Below are positions 62,585 to 64,000 of a stretch of 64,000 bases of DNA, one piece after another. The stretch is from Acrasis kona (lineage: Eukaryota > Heterolobosea > Eutetramitea > Acrasida > Acrasidae): positions 56,599-120,598 of the forward strand of contig JAOPGA020000995.1 in the NCBI GenBank assembly GCA_026419775.2, written 5' to 3'. The position numbers and the translations under genes were made by a program. Position 1 is the first letter of the stretch; each line of letters starts with the position of its first letter. The notes under the pieces were generated by a model. It had not been told where the DNA came from and ran no database searches. It was given only the letters and a program-made list of their open reading frames with translations.

Positions 62585-63270
62585 AAATGTTTTTTCTTTA
62601 ATGCACTGTTTCTTGCTGTTGGGTTCTTTAATGCTATTTTGGAAGCCTTTTGTTGTGCTTTTTCTTCTGCGGCTCTTCTCTTCTTGTCATCTAGTGCACT
62701 CTTGGCTTGTTGTAATTGTTTCTGTCTGTCGCCTTCGAGTCTTTCTGCCTTTAGTTTCTCTAGAACTTGTTCCCGTTTGTTGGTCCAGCGGGCCGGTGGT
62801 TTGGGTAAAGTCATGTACGTTGCTTCGTACTTGGCAATGTCAATGAACTTTTCAACTGCTGTGGACTGGAAGTAATTGTTACCATATCCTTCGCTAACAA
62901 CAGACAATAGTGAGAAATAAGGACTTTGCCTGACCATTTTTCTTTTATTTGATGGATGTTCAATGTGTGAAAGTGCAACTCTTAATCCATAATCAATCCA
63001 CTTCATGTTTTTGTGCATATCTTTGATTGCACTCTCATCAATCTTTTGGGATGCAAAACGTCTTTTTGAGAGTGTATATTCCTTGCGGACTTGATTTTTA
63101 ATATAGCTGGTTATTTGATCGAAGGGCACTACTCCTTGGAGAGTGTGAGATCTCTCTGGGCTCTCATTCACCTGTATAATTTTGTTCCACGTCCGAAGTA
63201 TTTGTCGATATCGTGATAAACCCTCTTGTATCAAAGGTGTTGGAACAGGAATTTTCATTTCAAGGGTCAT
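62581..63270 (-). CDS. Uncharacterised protein, possibly LYR-like
   Basis: 229 aa, single exon. Residues ~17-33 (EGLSRYRQILRTWNKI) resemble the L-YR..LR helix of LYR proteins of mitochondria, an eye-level similarity. The remainder has basic and helical stretches (RKEYTLSKRRFASQKIDES, YEATYMTLPKPPARWTN) and a Lys/Arg/Ala-rich coiled tail (DDKKRRAAEEKAQQKASK). No other family is recognised. It is convergent with the rhomboid gene and overlaps it by 4 bp. Confidence 0.5.
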   Translation of the reverse strand: MTLEMKIPVPTPLIQEGLSRYRQILRTWNKIIQVNESPERSHTLQGVVPFDQITSYIKNQVRKEYTLSKRRFASQKIDESAIKDMHKNMKWIDYGLRVALSHIEHPSNKRKMVRQSPYFSLLSVVSEGYGNNYFQSTAVEKFIDIAKYEATYMTLPKPPARWTNKREQVLEKLKAERLEGDRQKQLQQAKSALDDKKRRAAEEKAQQKASKIALKNPTARNSALKKKHF

Positions 63271-64000
63271 CCCTAAAACTTTTTATTGCAATTTTGGGTC
63301 AATCCTGAAATCGAAAAAATCAAGAATGGCGCTAAAAGACGCAATAATGGGACTTGGTTGGGTATCAAAACTTTAATCGAATACGTTGTGTCGTCAATAC
63401 ACAGAGCACCCTCAAATAATAAATCCAAGTATTATCGTTTAGTTTTTGGTGGTATTGATTTTTGTACTTCCTTCGATAATAGGACCAAATGCAACCATAA
63501 TGGAAACGAACAATAAGCCCATACTAAATTGTTTTTTTATTTATTGCAGCGATTTATGCAGATATCGTGGGGCGAAAAATCTGCTCTCCTTTTTACATCG
63601 TATCATTTCCTCTTATATTACATGTCTCACTCTCAAAAGTGATTATGCACAACTTAGTTATTCTCTCTTAATTTCTTTACTTCGTCATGCTCCTTGTGCG
63701 CGATATACAACGTCAAACTCAAGTGCTCAGATCATTAATTGTAATTTTATGAATCAGATTCCCTAGCAACATTGCCGCTCTTTTCTGAACAGGTTCACAT
63801 TAGCAAAATGATTTTATAAACTATGAACGAATATCTTCCTAAGGTCACGGTGTGTTCCACTTGTTTGGTTGACTTTCTTGAGACGATGGCAATAGCGGTG
63901 TAGCACAGGATTGCTCAGGTCCATTTCTTCCACCCAGAAAAGAAGATATATTGGCAACAATTTTTACCTGTGCTAGAGCAACCCTAAGTAACCCTAACAA
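63271..64000. other. Right-edge stretch with possible small gene
   Basis: A plus-strand ATG at 63326 opens MALKDAIMGLGW, 55 bp from the divergent start at 63270. Downstream, a hydrophobic run (FLVVLIFVLPSIIGPNA) with a GTTTAG splice-like boundary could complete a small membrane protein with an 81-nt intron. Other splices are possible and the 3' end is unclear. The rest to base 64000 is AT-rich and unassigned. Two AACCCTAA boxes occur in the last 25 bases. Confidence 0.25.

Noticed and set aside
63970-64000. AACCCTAA boxes as a telomere end
   Set aside because: Only two short units without a regular array; chance or a promoter-type telo-box is more likely.

Overview
The window is nuclear DNA of a free-living protist, packed with genes. 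It carries eukaryotic actin, tubulin cofactor E, RNase H2B, a PTB-like splicing factor, methionine aminopeptidase 2 and a tRNA splicing endonuclease subunit. Coding sequence is densely placed on both strands. Most introns are very short: those I could place are 35-49 nt, GT..AG, often with AAAG or TAG at the 3' end. EGF-like repeat remnants, a PAS-linked multi-pass adenylyl cyclase, an FtsX-type permease and LRR/F-box genes suggest a heterolobosean amoeba (Naegleria/Acrasis relatives). That placement is inference; one window cannot prove it.

Layout. 1-10.4 kb: a partial tRNA endonuclease Sen2, actin, MetAP2, two uncharacterised or LRR genes, a zinc-ribbon protein, a small membrane protein and an Arf-like GTPase. 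10.5-24.9 kb: FtsX-like permease, secreted feruloyl-esterase-like enzyme, metallo-beta-lactamase-fold protein, MFS transporter, a DUF4485 centrosomal/ciliary-type protein and tubulin cofactor E, mixed with small orphans. 25-35 kb: Zn2Cys6 regulator, SAP-like gene, isocitrate lyase, Mpo1-like dioxygenase, RNase H2B and a TALE homeodomain regulator. 35.9-40.7 kb: one large adenylyl cyclase. 41-48.6 kb: PDCD2/Tsr4, a split tRNA-Gly gene, a PTB-like protein and small orphans. 48.6-54.9 kb: a gene-poor accessory stretch with EGF-repeat debris, a Cys-rich CXC protein, an orphan, and a UBR-box protein carrying a 60-bp tandem repeat. 55-64 kb: paraoxonase-like protein, acid-lipase-like hydrolase, a coiled-coil protein with a repeated PEF motif, a rhomboid protease and a possible LYR protein.

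The strongest unusual item is a tRNA-Gly(GCC) gene (43211-43304, minus). Besides an anticodon-loop intron it seems to carry a second, 13-nt insertion at the end of the D-loop, an ectopic position for a nuclear tRNA intron. The window also encodes a catalytic subunit of the enzyme family that removes tRNA introns. A second theme is compaction: start codons of divergent genes overlap in CATG or lie 17-24 bp apart, and convergent stop codons share a palindromic TTAA.

Several genes were pieced together from short exons, with phase checked at each junction. Where splicing could not be resolved, this is stated.
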